Positions 55,084 to 62,644 of a stretch of 64,000 nucleotides of DNA are shown one piece after another. This stretch comes from Comamonadaceae bacterium PBBC1 (GTDB lineage Bacteria > Pseudomonadota > Gammaproteobacteria > Burkholderiales > Burkholderiaceae_C): assembly GCA_002256145.1 (NCBI GenBank), contig NKIP01000015.1, positions 1 through 64,000 on the forward strand, given 5' to 3'. The position numbers and the translations under genes are program-made. The first letter of the stretch is position 1; each line of letters begins with the position of its first letter. Under the pieces are notes generated by a model. That model searched no databases. It worked only from the letters and a program-made list of their open reading frames with translations, and was not told where the DNA came from.

Positions 55084-56608
55084 GCACAAAGTGGTCATCA
55101 TCGGCGCGGGCATGGGCGGTTTGTGCAGTGCCATTGCACTGGCGCACCGCGGGCTGGATGTCACCGTGGTCGAGTCAGCCCAGGCACCCGGTGGCAAGGT
55201 CCACAGCCGCGAGGTCAACGGCGCACACATCGACAGCGGCCCCACCGTGTTCACCATGCGCTGGGTGTTTGATGCCTTGCTGGGCAGCGTGGGCACCAGT
55301 GTCGAGGCCGAGATGCGCATCACACCGCTGCAAGTGTTGGCGCGGCACTTTTGGCCCGATGGCAGCCAGCTCGATTTGTCGGCCAACCCCCAGGAAAGCG
55401 AAGCGGCCATTGCCGCTTGGTCTGGCGGTGACGAAGCCCGGCGTTTTGCTGATTTTTGCAAAACCACCCGTCAGCTGTATGCCTCGCTCGAAGGCCCCAT
55501 GATCCGGGCCCAGCGTCCGAGCATGGGCGGTTTCATGGGGGACTTGGGTTTCAAAGGTTTGGGCGTGTTGGCCCAACTCGGTCCCATGCGCAGCCTGTGG
55601 CAGCAACTGGGCCACCAATTCACGGACCCGCGTTTGCGTCAACTCTTTGCCCGCTACGCCACCTATTGTGGTTCATCGCCATGGCAGTCACCGGCCACCC
55701 TGATGCTGATCGCACAAGTCGAGATGGACGGTGTCTGGTCGGTCGAAGGCGGCATGGTCGGCATGGCCCAATCGCTGGCCCGGGTGGCCCGTCGACAAGG
55801 GGCGGTGTTCCGTTACCAAAGCACCTGCCAGCGCATCGAAAAGCGCCAGGGCCGCGTGTGTGGTGTGCACCTGCAGTCGGGCGAATTTTTAGCGGCCGAC
55901 CGCATCATCTTCAATGGCGACGCGTCCGCTTTGCGCCAGGGTTTGCTGGGCGATGAGGTGCGCAGTGCCGTGCCCAAGGCGGCACCTCCGCGATCTTTGT
56001 CGGCCTTGACCTGGTCGATGCATGCCCCCGCCGATGGTGTGGCTCTGGACCGGCACAACGTGTTTTTTCAAAGCACCTACGCCAGCGAATTTGAAGACAT
56101 TTTTGAGCGCCAGCGCCTGCCGCAGCAGCCCACGGTTTATGTCTGTGCACAAGACCGACCTGCGGACCTTTTGCCTGGCCAGTCAGAACGCATTTTTTGT
56201 TTGGTCAACGCACCCGCCAGCGGTGATGGCAACGCAATCACCGAGGAGGCTTTAGAACAATGCCAAACGAAAACCTTTCAGCACCTGTCTCGCCTGGGTC
56301 TGCAGCTGCACCCCACAGCGGCCAACAGCTTGCGCACGACACCGCAGGACTTTCATCGGCGTTTTCCGGCCAGCGCGGGAGCCCTGTACGGGCAGGCCAC
56401 ACACGGCTGGACCAGCATCTTCAGCAGACCTGGCTCCACCACACCCCTGCAGGGCCTGTATCTGGCGGGGGGCAGCGTGCATCCTGGGCCGGGGGTTCCG
56501 ATGGCGGCGCTGTCCGGGCAGCGGGCGGCCGAGGCCGTGATGGCGAGCCTCGCTTCGACCAGCACGTCCCCGATGGAGGCTACCTTTGGTGGTATGTCGA
56601 CGCCATGA
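55076..56608 (+). CDS. crtD: 1-hydroxycarotenoid 3,4-desaturase (methoxyneurosporene dehydrogenase)
   Basis: A 510-residue FAD-dependent desaturase. VVIIGAGMGGLCSAIALAHRG binds FAD, PGGKVHSREVNGAHIDSGPTVFTM is the family second block, and the C-terminal block LYLAGGSVHPGPGVPMAALSG is present. It introduces the 3,4 double bond in 1-hydroxycarotenoids. The choice of CrtD over CrtI rests on the crtADC order and on the fit of the N-terminal segment; a CrtI role is less likely. It overlaps both neighbours. Confidence 0.88.
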   Translation: MSEHKVVIIGAGMGGLCSAIALAHRGLDVTVVESAQAPGGKVHSREVNGAHIDSGPTVFTMRWVFDALLGSVGTSVEAEMRITPLQVLARHFWPDGSQLDLSANPQESEAAIAAWSGGDEARRFADFCKTTRQLYASLEGPMIRAQRPSMGGFMGDLGFKGLGVLAQLGPMRSLWQQLGHQFTDPRLRQLFARYATYCGSSPWQSPATLMLIAQVEMDGVWSVEGGMVGMAQSLARVARRQGAVFRYQSTCQRIEKRQGRVCGVHLQSGEFLAADRIIFNGDASALRQGLLGDEVRSAVPKAAPPRSLSALTWSMHAPADGVALDRHNVFFQSTYASEFEDIFERQRLPQQPTVYVCAQDRPADLLPGQSERIFCLVNAPASGDGNAITEEALEQCQTKTFQHLSRLGLQLHPTAANSLRTTPQDFHRRFPASAGALYGQATHGWTSIFSRPGSTTPLQGLYLAGGSVHPGPGVPMAALSGQRAAEAVMASLASTSTSPMEATFGGMSTP

Positions 56609-57468
56609 GTGATTGCGGCCAACACGGCATCACCCTCATTGCCTTTGTGGGCAGTGTGTTCTCGCCTTATTACGCTTGGGCGCGGCGCAGTGGCCGCGCC
56701 AGTCCAGAAAATCATTGCGCCCTGAACGTGGCCATTTACAGCAAAGGCCAAGGCCGCTGGGCCATGACCGAGCGGGGCCAGCGCCACTGCCATCGCAGCG
56801 AACGCCAATTCACCATTGGACCGAGTCAACTGAGCTGGGACGGTGACTGTCTGAGCATCGACATCAACGAAGTGTGTGTGCCTTTTCCGCACCGCATTCG
56901 GGGTCGCATCAAACTGTGGCCACAGCAATTGTTTGGTTACTCCACCCCCTTGGATGTGGCAGGCCAACACCGTTGGGGACCTTTGGCACCGGCCTCGCGC
57001 ATCGAGGTGGACCTGAGCGCCCCAGACCTGAAATGGCAAGGCCACGCCTACCTCGATTCCAACGAAGGCGACGAGCCGGTAGACCGGGGTTTTCACACCT
57101 GGGACTGGTCACGCGCCCGCACCCGCGATGGCTCTACCGTGGTGTTTTACGACATGCAAGCACCTGGCACCGAAGACCGTGTGCTGTCGCTGCGCTTCAC
57201 ACCCAAGGGCACGGTCGAGCCCATCGCCACGCCCCCGGCGCAGCGCCTGTCCAAAACGGCTTGGCGCATTGCCCGGCGCATGCGCAGCGCACACCCTGTG
57301 CGGGTGCACGAACAACTCGAAGACACGCCGTTTTACCAGCGTGCCTTGCTGCAATTTGACTACGCAGGCGAGCCCTTGCTCGCCTTCCACGAAACCCTGT
57401 CGGTGCCACGCTTGGTGTCACCGGTGGTTCAAGCCATGCTGCCCTGGCGCATGCCAAGGCGGGCTTGA
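56605..57468 (+). CDS. crtC: Hydroxyneurosporene synthase (carotenoid 1,2-hydratase)
   Basis: CrtC adds water to the psi-end C1,2 double bond of neurosporene or lycopene. The protein has GITLIAFVGSVFSPYYAWARR and ASRIEVDLSAPDLKWQGHAYLDSNEGDEPVDRGFHTWDWSRAR in sequence, as in known CrtC. The start at 56605 (287 residues) has an ATGA overlap with crtD. However, the conserved motif FDQHVPDGGYLWWYVDA lies just upstream in the same frame, inside crtD. An ATG at 56260 would include it and give 402 residues, so the true start is uncertain. Confidence 0.85.
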   Translation: MSDCGQHGITLIAFVGSVFSPYYAWARRSGRASPENHCALNVAIYSKGQGRWAMTERGQRHCHRSERQFTIGPSQLSWDGDCLSIDINEVCVPFPHRIRGRIKLWPQQLFGYSTPLDVAGQHRWGPLAPASRIEVDLSAPDLKWQGHAYLDSNEGDEPVDRGFHTWDWSRARTRDGSTVVFYDMQAPGTEDRVLSLRFTPKGTVEPIATPPAQRLSKTAWRIARRMRSAHPVRVHEQLEDTPFYQRALLQFDYAGEPLLAFHETLSVPRLVSPVVQAMLPWRMPRRA

Positions 57469-57568
57469 GATGAACAACCTTGAACTTGTCCAGCCCGGCC
57501 CAATGTGCCGACGTGCGAGCGCGTTCAAGGCAACCCCATTTGTGGCCATGGTGGCCATGAATAGCCCT

Positions 57569-57592
57569 CGTGCGGGCCTTGCACGTTTTCTT
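57569..57592 (+). other. Hairpin with T-rich tail between crtC and pucB
   Basis: Stem CGTGC/GCACG (57569-57573 and 57581-57585) with loop GGGCCTT, followed by TTTTCTT. It could act as a weak terminator of the upstream operon or as a processing site for the puc message. Confidence 0.35.
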
Positions 57593-57606
57593 CAAGGAGA
57601 AAAACT

Positions 57607-57759
57607 ATGTCGAACTCAGACAAAGTCTGGCCAACGGGACTGACCGAGGCCGAATCGGAAGAGATTCACCGCAATCTCATCCAGGGTACGCAAATCTTCG
57701 GCATGATTGCCGCATTTGCCCACCTGTTGGCCTTCATCTATTCACCTTGGCTCAAATAA
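57607..57759 (+). CDS. pucB: LH2 antenna beta polypeptide
   Basis: A 50-residue antenna protein: WPTGLTEAESEEIHRNLIQG then FGMIAAFAHLLAFIYSPWLK. His39 (after AxxA) is the bacteriochlorophyll ligand of the B850-type ring, and the second His21 lies where the B800 region is in relatives. The ribosome binding site AAGGAG is strong. Together with PucA it forms the peripheral antenna. Confidence 0.93.
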   Translation: MSNSDKVWPTGLTEAESEEIHRNLIQGTQIFGMIAAFAHLLAFIYSPWLK

Positions 57760-57772
57760 AAGAGGTACTACC

Positions 57773-57967
57773 ATGATCTATTCGAAAATGTGGTGTGTGG
57801 TGAAACCTTCGGTCGGTATTCCAGTGTTCATCGCTGCTGTGGCCATTGCGTCCTTCAGCGTGCACCTGGCCCTGACCCTGAACACCTCTTGGGTGAAAAA
57901 CTTCCTCAACGGTGGCACCAAAGTGGTGGCTGCTGCACCTGCGGCCGATGCTGCGGTGAAGAAGTAA
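57773..57967 (+). CDS. pucA: LH2 antenna alpha polypeptide, B800-820-like residues 44/45
   Basis: A 64-residue antenna protein: MIYSKMWCVVKPSVGIPVF, then SFSVHLALTLNTSW with ligand His31 and Trp40, then VKNFLNGGTK and an Ala-rich tail. Aligned without gaps to Rhodoblastus acidophilus LH2 alpha, positions 44 and 45 are Phe and Leu. B850-type LH2 has Tyr44 and Trp45, whose hydrogen bonds red-shift the pigments; Phe44/Leu45 matches the low-light B800-820 form. pucB lies 13 bp upstream. Confidence 0.92.
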   Translation: MIYSKMWCVVKPSVGIPVFIAAVAIASFSVHLALTLNTSWVKNFLNGGTKVVAAAPAADAAVKK

Positions 57968-57988
57968 CGGGTGAACCCCGCCGAACGG

Positions 57989-58008
57989 CCAAGCGCGAAA
58001 GCGCTTGG
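57989..58008 (+). other. GAAA-loop hairpin between pucA and pucC
   Basis: Perfect 8-bp stem CCAAGCGC/GCGCTTGG with a GAAA tetraloop, then TCTTTCC. It lies 21 bp after the pucA stop and could limit readthrough into pucC or protect the pucBA message 3' end. Confidence 0.6.
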
Positions 58009-58018
58009 TCTTTCCTCC

Positions 58019-59404
58019 ATGACCAAAACCAAAAAACCATCTTCTTTGGCGTACACGCTGGCCAGCTTGGGCCCCCGTTTTTTGCCATTCGCCGACGCCG
58101 CCAGCGAGGATCTGCCGCTGTCCCGTCTGCTGCGCTTGTCGCTGTTTCAAATTTCTGTCGGCATGGCCATGGTCATGCTGGTGGGCACCCTGAATCGCGT
58201 GATGATTGTGGAGCTGCAAGTTCCCGCCACGCTGGTGTCTTTGATGGTGGCCCTGCCTTTGCTGGTGGCCCCTTTTCGTGCCCTGATCGGTTTTCGCTCG
58301 GACAACCACCGCTCCCAGCTGGGCTGGCGGCGGGTGCCCTACATCTGGATGGGCAGCCTGCTGCAATTTGGCGGTTTTTCCATCATGCCTTTTGCGCTCT
58401 TGGTGCTGGCCGGGGCAGGGCAGTCCAGCCAAGCGCCGGCGTGGGTAGGTTTGTTGGGCGCGGCCGGTGCCTTTGTGTTGGTGGGCATTGGCATGCACAC
58501 CGTGCAAACGGCAGGCTTGGCCCTGGCCACCGACCTGGCCCCGCCCGAGAGTCAACCCAAAGTCGTGGGCCTCATGTACGTGATGCAACTGGTCGGCATG
58601 ATCGGCAGTGCTTTGATGCTGGGCCATTTGCTGCGCGACTACAGTCCGGGTCAGCTCATTCGTGTGGTGCAAGCGGTGGCCGTGATGACCTTGGTGCTCA
58701 ACGTGGTGGCCTTGTGGAAACAAGAGCCGCGCAGCCGTCTGCGCAAACCGGGCACCCCGGTTGACCACACTTTCGCACAAGCCTGGCAGCTGTTTTGCCA
58801 AGGGCCCAACACCTTGCGTCGTTTGCTCGCGGTGGGGCTGGGCACCATGGCCTTCACCATGGAAGATGTATTGTTGGAACCTTTTGGTGGTGAGATTTTG
58901 AATCTGAGTGTTTCCACCACCACCATGCTCACCGCCACATTGGCATTGGGCGGTTTGATCGGTTTTGCCTGGGCCTCCAAGGTGCTCGGGCGGGGTGGGG
59001 ACGCTTACCGCATGGCCAGTTGGGGCTCATGGGTGGGTGTGCCTGCTTTTGTGGCCGTGATGGCCTCCGCCCCCTTGGCATCTCCCGTTCTGTTTGCGAC
59101 GGGCATCTTCTTGATTGGTTTGGGCGGGGGGTTGTTTGCGCACGGCACACTGACCGCCACCATGCAATTGGCCCCTCCTGAGCAAATTGGCTTGGCCATG
59201 GGCGCATGGGGCGCAGTGCAGGCCACCGCAGCCGGTGTGGGCATGGCTGCTGGCGGTTTGATTCGCGACGGCGTAGCCTTGTTCAGCAGTTCAGTGCTGG
59301 GCTATTCGGCTGTGTACGGACTCGAAATTGTGCTGCTGCTGCTGACCCTTTGGGCTATGGGACCTTTGATGCGGCCTGTACGGCAAGCAGCCAAGTTTGC
59401 ATAA
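58019..59404 (+). CDS. pucC: PucC-family LH2 assembly protein / bacteriochlorophyll carrier
   Basis: A protein of 461 residues with twelve hydrophobic segments of the bacteriochlorophyll delivery (PucC/LhaA) branch of the major facilitator superfamily. Landmarks are LGPRFLPFADAASEDLPLSRLLRLSLFQISVGMA, LIGFRSDNHRSQLGWRRVPYIW and GPQ-like FCQGPNTLRRLLAVG. Such proteins help assemble LH2. An alternative GTG start at 57971 would add 16 residues and place the hairpin inside the coding region. Neither start has a strong ribosome binding site. Confidence 0.92.
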   Translation: MTKTKKPSSLAYTLASLGPRFLPFADAASEDLPLSRLLRLSLFQISVGMAMVMLVGTLNRVMIVELQVPATLVSLMVALPLLVAPFRALIGFRSDNHRSQLGWRRVPYIWMGSLLQFGGFSIMPFALLVLAGAGQSSQAPAWVGLLGAAGAFVLVGIGMHTVQTAGLALATDLAPPESQPKVVGLMYVMQLVGMIGSALMLGHLLRDYSPGQLIRVVQAVAVMTLVLNVVALWKQEPRSRLRKPGTPVDHTFAQAWQLFCQGPNTLRRLLAVGLGTMAFTMEDVLLEPFGGEILNLSVSTTTMLTATLALGGLIGFAWASKVLGRGGDAYRMASWGSWVGVPAFVAVMASAPLASPVLFATGIFLIGLGGGLFAHGTLTATMQLAPPEQIGLAMGAWGAVQATAAGVGMAAGGLIRDGVALFSSSVLGYSAVYGLEIVLLLLTLWAMGPLMRPVRQAAKFA

Positions 59405-59449
59405 TCTGTTTGTTTTTCAATCCATTTCACCTTTTAAAAAGGAATCGCC

Positions 59450-59545
59450 ATGCAAACCCATCACGTTCTCATCATCATGTTTGTTGTCTTTGGCTTGTTC
59501 ATGCTGGCCAACTGGTTCAACCGTCCAAAAGGCCCACGCAAGTGA
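59450..59545 (+). CDS. 31-residue one-helix peptide after pucC, uncharacterised
   Basis: A short frame with AAAAGGA just upstream of ATG 59450. It encodes MQTHHVLIIMFVVFGLFMLA then NWFNRPKGPRK: one membrane helix (about 6-23) with a basic C-terminal tail. It lies 45 bp after pucC in the same direction, followed by a repeat. It is too short for domain recognition. A role as a small LH2-associated subunit, like PucE-type or gamma peptides in other species, is a guess from position. Confidence 0.6.
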   Translation: MQTHHVLIIMFVVFGLFMLANWFNRPKGPRK

Positions 59546-59550
59546 GGTGG

Positions 59551-59584
59551 ACGGGGTCATATCGAATAAAAGTTTGACCCCCGT
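59551..59584. repeat. Inverted repeat with GGGGTCA/TGACCCC arms
   Basis: ACGGGGTCA (59551-59559) and TGACCCCCGT (59575-59584) flank a 15-bp AT-rich centre. The arms match the GGGGTCAGATCCC-type motif dispersed at 19-26 kb. It follows the last puc-region frame and could also stop transcription. Confidence 0.6.
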
Positions 59585-59603
59585 TCGCAATCTTCCACAA
59601 GCT

Positions 59604-59853
59604 TGGCTGCCTTTGTGGAGCTTGCCCTGCAAGCGATCAACCGTCGAACCGCCGCAACCGCAGCCATCGCCAGCAGGGCTGTCTCCTGCAAAAAAACCAA
59701 TTGACCGTGCCTGCCTTTGTAGGAGCTTGCCCTGCAAGCGATCAACCTTCGACCCCCCACAACCGCAGCCATCGCCAGCAGGGCTGTCTCCTGCAAAAAA
59801 ACCAATTGACCGTGGCTGCCTTTGTAGGAGCTTGCCCTGCAAGCGATCATCGC
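59604..59853. repeat. Tandem array of 105-bp units with REP-like cores
   Basis: Units begin with GAGCTTGCCCTGCAAGCGATCA at 59618, 59723 and 59828 in shortened form (GAGCTTGCCCTGCAAGCGAT), exactly 105 bp apart, giving two full copies and a partial third. Each full unit also has GCCATCGCCAGCAGGGCTGT in the opposite orientation. Confidence 0.88.
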
Positions 59854-59856
59854 GAA

Positions 59857-60519
59857 TCATTTGATCTGGTTCGACAGGCCAGCCCAGACATGGCGCACCA
59901 GCAAGGCCGACAGCACCCACATGGTCACGCCGATCAGCGCATCCAGCACCTGCCAGGCGCGGGGCCTGGCAAACCAGGGCGCTAACCACCGTGCCCCAAA
60001 GCCCAAGGCGCTGAACCACAACAAACTGGCTGTGCTGGCCCCAGCCGCAAACCAGCCCTGCAAGGGGGTTGGCTGCTGCGCGCCAATGCTGCCCACCAAG
60101 AGCACCGTGTCCAGATACACATGCGGGTTGAGCAAGGTGAAGGCCGCCGCTTGGGCCAGCGCCGCCCCCAGACTCAGGCCCACTCCCGTGCTGGTCACGT
60201 CCAGCTTGCTGGCCTGACGCGCTCGCTGCAGTGCCCGCCAGCCATACACGGCCAAAAACACCGCCCCGCCCAAAGCCAGTGCTCTTGCAAACGCTGGCCG
60301 CTCACCCAGCGCTTGCGCCATGCCCAGAACGCCCGCCGTGATCAGCAGCGCATCGGCCACCGCACAAAACGCCACCACGCTGCCCACATGCTCGCTGCGT
60401 AGACCTTGGCGCAACACAAAAGCGTTTTGCGCCCCAATGGCAACGATCAGGCCCAGCCCCAAAACCATGCCCTGCACAAAAACAGGCCATCCCCAATTCA
60501 GTGTGTGATTCCAATTCAT
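59857..60519 (-). CDS. argO: LysE/ArgO-family basic amino acid exporter
   Basis: A 220-residue protein with about six hydrophobic segments. FVQGMVLGLGLIVAIGAQNAFVLRQGL is the LysE/ArgO N-terminal helix, and AAAFTLLNPHVYLDTVLLVGSIGAQ contains the NPH motif. It exports arginine and/or lysine, and is typically activated by ArgP, whose gene diverges from it here. Confidence 0.92.
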   Translation of the reverse strand: MNWNHTLNWGWPVFVQGMVLGLGLIVAIGAQNAFVLRQGLRSEHVGSVVAFCAVADALLITAGVLGMAQALGERPAFARALALGGAVFLAVYGWRALQRARQASKLDVTSTGVGLSLGAALAQAAAFTLLNPHVYLDTVLLVGSIGAQQPTPLQGWFAAGASTASLLWFSALGFGARWLAPWFARPRAWQVLDALIGVTMWVLSALLVRHVWAGLSNQIK

Positions 60520-60594
60520 AGGGCATGAGCTTGTCAGGATTGATTGATTAAGACAAACTGTCTTTGATTAACTGGCTTTAGAAAAACTCATTTC

Positions 60595-61488
60595 ATGCTC
60601 GACTATTTTTCTCTGACCGCACTGGTCTCTGTGGTTCGTGAAGGCAGTTTTGAGCGTGCGGCTCGCGCATTGCACGTCACGCCGTCGGCCGTGTCGCAAC
60701 GCATTCGGCTGCTGGAAGAGCGGGTGGGTTGTGCCTTGGTGGTGCGCAGTCAGCCCTGCCAGGCCACCGAGACCGGCCGACGTTTGTGCCAGCACATGGA
60801 CCGTGTGCGTCTGCTGGAGCAGGAATTGCAAGGCGCATTGCCCGGTCTGGCCCCCGAGGGCGTGGCGCGTGTCACGCTGCCCATTGCGGTGAATGCCGAC
60901 AGCCTGGCCACCTGGTTTGCCCCGGCCCTGACCGCCTTTGCGGCCGATGCACCGGTGTTGATGGCCGTGTCGGTGGACAACGAGGACCACACCACCGAGT
61001 GGTTGCGCAGTGGCGCTGTGCTGGCTGCCGTCACAGCCACAGCCCGCCCGGCCACCGGTTGCAACAGCCGCGCCCTGGGCGCCATGCGTTATGTGGCAGC
61101 GGCCAGTCCCGATTTTGTGCAGCGCCATTTGGCGCAGGGCGTGACGGCCGGAAGCCTGGCCCATGCACCCAGTTTGATCTTTAATACCCAAGACGAATTG
61201 CAGGCCCGCTGGGTGCGGCGTTTGTGCCACCGGCATGTGGAATTGCCCCGGCACACCTTGCCCTCCACGCAGGCTTTTGTGCAGGCCTCACTGGCCAGCA
61301 TGGGCTGGGGCCTGCATCCTTTGACCTTGATTGCGCCGCACCTGCAAAGCGGCGCGTTGCTGGAACTGGTGCCGGGCACACCCCTGGATGTGCCCTTGTA
61401 CTGGCAGGAAACCCGCGCCGCATCCGCCTTGCTCGATGGCTTGAGCCGTGCGGTGCTCAAGGCCGCTCAGGGCAGTTTGATGCCTTGA
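60595..61488 (+). CDS. argP: LysR-family regulator ArgP
   Basis: A 297-residue regulator with an N-terminal winged helix (FSLTALVSVVREGSFERAARALHVTPSAVSQRIRLLEE) and a C-terminal sensor domain. The opening MLDYFSLTALVSVV and C-terminus resemble ArgP/IciA, which turns on argO in response to arginine. It is divergent from argO across 75 bp, where the shared operator is expected. The pairing is conserved across proteobacteria. Confidence 0.92.
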   Translation: MLDYFSLTALVSVVREGSFERAARALHVTPSAVSQRIRLLEERVGCALVVRSQPCQATETGRRLCQHMDRVRLLEQELQGALPGLAPEGVARVTLPIAVNADSLATWFAPALTAFAADAPVLMAVSVDNEDHTTEWLRSGAVLAAVTATARPATGCNSRALGAMRYVAAASPDFVQRHLAQGVTAGSLAHAPSLIFNTQDELQARWVRRLCHRHVELPRHTLPSTQAFVQASLASMGWGLHPLTLIAPHLQSGALLELVPGTPLDVPLYWQETRAASALLDGLSRAVLKAAQGSLMP

Positions 61489-61502
61489 AGGACGGGCCGT
61501 GT

Positions 61503-62255
61503 TCAGCCGCGTGTGGGGACGCCCATGAAATCTGCCGGCAAGCCCACCCAGGGCGCATAAAAACCATCGTGCTTGGACGGTGCAGCAGGCGCCTGTTGTT
61601 GCAGCAAGACTTCCCAGCCGGCCTGGGCGCTGTCGATCAGGGGCAGGTCGCAGTGGGCTTGCAGCAACCGGGCGTAACCGGCCAGGCCGGCACCGCCCAA
61701 AATGATGCTGGCCACGCCGCTTTGGGCGGCGTTTTGACAAGCTTGACTCAGGCATTCAATGGCCATCTTGGGGTCGGCCTGCAGCGCCGCACCCGTGGGG
61801 GCCACCGTCTCGATGTGGCGCAGTTGTGCGCCGTAACCCAAGCTGGTGGCCAGGCGCTGCAGCATGGGTTTCCATCGCTCGCCCCCCGTGACGATGGCAA
61901 AGGGCCCGTGTGCTGCGGCCTGAATGAACGAGGCTTCGGCCAGTCCCGTCACCGGGCAGCCACTGGCTTCGCGCAAGGCAAACAAACCCGGGTCGCCAAA
62001 GCAGCCAATCAACACCCCGTGCAGGGCTTGTTCCGGCGTGCCTCGGTGCGAGGTCCATACGTCCAGGCAGGCGTGGGCGGCCACGGCATGGCTGGCTTCG
62101 CAGGCGATGTAAGGCGCTCCAAATCGGGCGGTCTGCACATCGAGTTGCACGCCCGGCGGCAACTGGGGCAGCAACACGTCACGCAGGCGTTGTGTGGTCA
62201 AGGCGTTGGTGTTGGGGTTGATCAACAAATAACGGCGCATTGCGGGGGGGTTCAT
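61503..62255 (-). CDS. Aspartate/glutamate/hydantoin racemase-family protein
   Basis: A 250-residue protein: RRYLLINPNTN then GVLIGCFGDPGLFALRE and SIILGGAGLAGYARLL, which hold the two active-site positions of the family (the first is Cys, the second is Gly-Ala where the classic enzyme has Cys). Because the second Cys is replaced, it may not be a classic racemase; hydantoin racemase-like or other functions are possible. The start at 62255 follows AAAGGAA. It diverges from the ABC receptor gene. Confidence 0.85.
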   Translation of the reverse strand: MNPPAMRRYLLINPNTNALTTQRLRDVLLPQLPPGVQLDVQTARFGAPYIACEASHAVAAHACLDVWTSHRGTPEQALHGVLIGCFGDPGLFALREASGCPVTGLAEASFIQAAAHGPFAIVTGGERWKPMLQRLATSLGYGAQLRHIETVAPTGAALQADPKMAIECLSQACQNAAQSGVASIILGGAGLAGYARLLQAHCDLPLIDSAQAGWEVLLQQQAPAAPSKHDGFYAPWVGLPADFMGVPTRG

Positions 62256-62363
62256 GCGATGGGTTCCTTTTTTCAGTGGGGCAAGGGCCGACTTTCTTTC
62301 CCGGTTGCAGGCATTCATCGTGCCGGAATGTCGGTGTCAATGTCCGAGGTGACAAGTTGTTTA

Positions 62364-62373
62364 TTGCATACAA
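62364..62373. promoter_or_regulatory. TTGCATACAA motif, copy 1
   Basis: TTGCATACAA followed by AAAAA lies 109 bp upstream of the racemase-like start. It resembles GntR-type operator half-palindromes. An identical copy occurs at 62532-62541. Confidence 0.45.
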
Positions 62374-62531
62374 AAAAATCGCCAAATTGGGGCATGAGTC
62401 GCCATGTGATGACCAGAATGGTGCCAGTAAACATCATTTTTGTGCCTGATTCTGCAGAGTAAATGGACCTTTTTCAAGATTCGCTTCGGTGTGCTGATGA
62501 CGCCGGTCCTGTGTCCAAGCGGGCACGGTGA

Positions 62532-62541
62532 TTGCATACAA
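62532..62541. promoter_or_regulatory. TTGCATACAA motif, copy 2
   Basis: Second copy, in the same surroundings (ATTGCATACAAAAAAA), 104 bp upstream of the ABC receptor start. Two equal sites between divergent genes suggest shared control. Confidence 0.45.
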
Positions 62542-62644
62542 AAAAACTTGCCAGACTCATTTGACGTATGTTAATTTTCAAACCTGATCTGTCAGTACTC
62601 AAGGTCTGTTGCTCATTTTTCAATCCACTTTTAATGGAGTTTTG

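Noticed and set aside
55076..56608. Assignment of this desaturase as CrtI (phytoene desaturase)
   Set aside because: It lies in the conserved crtA-crtD-crtC order; crtI usually pairs with crtB, which is absent here. Sequence alone does not fully exclude it.
57989..58008. Full rho-independent terminator after pucA
   Set aside because: The stem is strong but the following TCTTTCC is a poor U-tract, and pucC follows at once in the same direction.
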